Source: Acidobacteriota bacterium
GTDB taxonomy: Bacteria > Acidobacteriota > Terriglobia > Terriglobales > Acidobacteriaceae
DNA length: 7,588 bases
Direction: 5' to 3'
Assembly (NCBI GenBank): GCA_021801945.1
Contig: JAKABE010000148.1
Span: forward strand, 1-7,588
The position numbers and the translations under genes are program-made. The notes beneath the pieces are model-generated. The model was not told the origin of the DNA. It ran no database searches and saw only the letters and a program-made list of their open reading frames with translations. Positions 6,572 to 7,588 of this stretch are shown here, piece by piece; the first letter of the stretch is position 1; every line of letters starts with the position of its first letter.

Positions 6572-6752
6572 CGCACAACTTTTAGCAGATACAAAGACTC
6601 CGACGCTTGATCTCTGGCCTGATGAGATTTCGATACGATTATCAAAGATTGGGAGGCCGAGCCAGACAGATGCGTGCACTTGCGCGCAAATCGAACAAAA
6701 TCAACGCGAACTTTTAGCCGCCGAGGACGAGCCTCAATAGGATTCCCCCCGC

Positions 6753-6769
6753 CGGCCCGTCTCTGGCCG
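6753..6769 (-). other. Small GC hairpin after the carbonic anhydrase gene
   Basis: CGGCC and GGCCG form a 5-bp stem with a 7-nt loop, 10 nt beyond the carbonic anhydrase stop. On the minus strand it is followed by a G-run, not a T-run, so it is at best a weak or factor-dependent 3' end. Confidence 0.2.
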
Positions 6770-6779
6770 CGCCCGAACT

Positions 6780-7397
6780 TCACTCCGCAAGCGGAACAAA
6801 GCTCTCCGTTTCATCGTCCCACCGCTCGATCCGGCCCGTCAGAATGTCGTAGTACCACCCGTGCACCGCAAGCCGCCCCTCCGCCAAGGCTCGCGTCACC
6901 GACGGCTGCGCCTGCAGGTTCATCCACTGCGCCACCACGTTGCCGCGGATCAGCGCCGCCAGTTCCCCGCTCTCACCGTCGGCCGGGTTCACCGGCTGGC
7001 GATGATGGAAGGCGGCCTCCACGTGTTCCAGCCAGCGCCCCGACTTAGGCAGATTCTCTAGACCTTCGTGGTTCACCGCCGCCTTCATCGCCCCACAGTC
7101 CGAGTGCCCGCACACAATCGCGTGCTTTACTTTCACCACCTCTACCGCGTACTCGATGGTCGCCGTCACGCCGTCCACATCCTGGCTGTTGATGGGCACC
7201 ACGTTACCCGCGTTGCGCGTGATGAACAGTTCTCCCGGTCCGGTTCCCAAGATCAGGTCCGGCACCACCCGCGAGTCCGCGCAGGTAATAAAAAGCACCT
7301 CCGGTGCTTGCGACTCCGCGAGCAGGCGGAACTCCTTCTTCCTCGCCGGAAAGACCTCCGCCAGAAACCTTTTATGCCCTTCGATCAGCCGTTTCAC
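6780..7397 (-). CDS. Beta-carbonic anhydrase
   Basis: Zinc enzyme of 205 aa that interconverts CO2 and bicarbonate in the cytosol, supplying bicarbonate for carboxylases and helping pH balance. The zinc ligands are Cys39 in CADSR, and His98 and Cys101 in CGHSDCGA; the catalytic Asp41/Arg43 pair is intact. The family C-terminal signature HGWYYDILTGRIERWD is at 179-194. The residue three before Cys39 is Phe36; the Haemophilus and E. coli enzymes have Trp there as part of the inhibitory bicarbonate site, so this looks like the type without that control (known from memory). Length is normal for bacterial CynT/Can-like proteins. The GTG start at 7395-7397 has a very good GGAGG 5 nt upstream. There is no cyanase or transporter next to it; the next gene is 282 nt away behind a separate promoter, so it is probably a single-gene unit. 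Confidence 0.95.
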   Translation of the reverse strand: MKRLIEGHKRFLAEVFPARKKEFRLLAESQAPEVLFITCADSRVVPDLILGTGPGELFITRNAGNVVPINSQDVDGVTATIEYAVEVVKVKHAIVCGHSDCGAMKAAVNHEGLENLPKSGRWLEHVEAAFHHRQPVNPADGESGELAALIRGNVVAQWMNLQAQPSVTRALAEGRLAVHGWYYDILTGRIERWDDETESFVPLAE

Positions 7398-7402
7398 GTC
7401 TT

Positions 7403-7407
7403 CCTCC
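7403..7407 (-). promoter_or_regulatory. Ribosome binding site of the carbonic anhydrase gene
   Basis: On the minus strand GGAGG lies 5 nt before the GTG at 7395-7397 and fixes this non-ATG start. Confidence 0.7.
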
Positions 7408-7588
7408 GTGTTGGTGCGCTGCGCTTCTCTCTCTCTTCGGAGCCCAAGCGTCAGAGTACCTTACCGGCGCCATGCTGATACCGTAATCGGTGACGGCTCT
7501 ACGCGATGCCGACACTCCGGGCGCAAATCCAATCGGGGACTGGTTACCATGAGATGCCTTTTTAAGCTCTTTTCTTGCGCAATTCTTC
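7408..7588. other. Right-edge upstream region of the carbonic anhydrase
   Basis: This should hold the carbonic anhydrase promoter. The best minus-strand pair I see is TTACGG, 17 nt, TAAGGT, about 55-85 nt before the start, which is poor. A purine-rich GAGAGAGAGA run lies just upstream of the ribosome site. No gene can be supported to the right edge. Confidence 0.35.

Larger units (their letters stand above)
6504..6718 (-). repeat. Three copies of GCTAAAAG around the diguanylate cyclase promoter
   Basis: Read on the minus strand, GCTAAAAG occurs at 6718-6711, 6586-6579 and 6511-6504. The two upstream copies extend to GCTAAAAGTT. One lies just upstream of the -35 box, one about 170 nt before the predicted start point, and one in the leader 6 nt before the ATG. 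All are in the same orientation. Confidence 0.5.

Noticed and set aside
6556..6579. Possible sigma-54 promoter because of the TTGGCA box
   Set aside because: There is no GC element at the required short spacing, while a perfect TATAAT sits at sigma-70 spacing.
6535..6783. 82-codon minus-strand frame whose GTG overlaps the carbonic anhydrase stop (GTGA)
   Set aside because: The overlap looks like translational coupling, but the protein has no recognisable motif, there is no clear ribosome site, and it runs through the diguanylate cyclase promoter. Treated as spacer, though coupling cannot be wholly excluded.

Overview
The window holds six protein-coding genes and no RNA gene, insertion sequence or CRISPR array that I can see. 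It looks like an ordinary chromosomal stretch of a moderately GC-rich, free-living bacterium. Protein style (UppS, the chelatase-type AAA+/VWA pair, an archaeal-type peroxiredoxin) and long unassigned spacers suggest an Acidobacteriota-like (Terriglobia) source. That is inference from remembered family features, not a database result.

Layout. On the + strand, an isoprenyl transferase of the UppS family (250-1083, TTG start) makes the polyprenyl diphosphate carrier for cell-wall synthesis. It converges on a peroxiredoxin (1902-1228, minus), and a hairpin lies in the 144-nt gap between them. A 522-bp spacer without a convincing gene follows (1903-2424); it contains a perfect 14-bp direct repeat. 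Next, all on the minus strand and read leftward, are a chelatase/MoxR-type AAA+ ATPase (5248-3737) and a VWA-domain protein (3660-2425), very probably one operon; then a PAS-GGDEF diguanylate cyclase (6497-5391) with its own strong sigma-70-like promoter; then a beta-carbonic anhydrase (7397-6780).

How the genes relate. Only the AAA+/VWA pair is a clear functional unit: a two-component ATPase/metal-binding module like the BchI/BchD halves of magnesium chelatase and the MoxR/VWA pairs that mature protein complexes. Its client is unknown and no cofactor-synthesis gene lies next to it. The other genes are housekeeping or signalling singletons (cell-wall lipid carrier, peroxide detoxification, CO2/bicarbonate balance, c-di-GMP production), each apparently with its own control region.

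The signals most worth following are the control region of the diguanylate cyclase (near-consensus promoter, inverted repeat at the start point, three copies of an 8-mer), the 14-bp repeat upstream of the peroxiredoxin, and sequence peculiarities of the AAA+ protein (Asn in Walker B, Cys triad) and of UppS (altered ENW loop). I found no clear evidence of a wholly new system.
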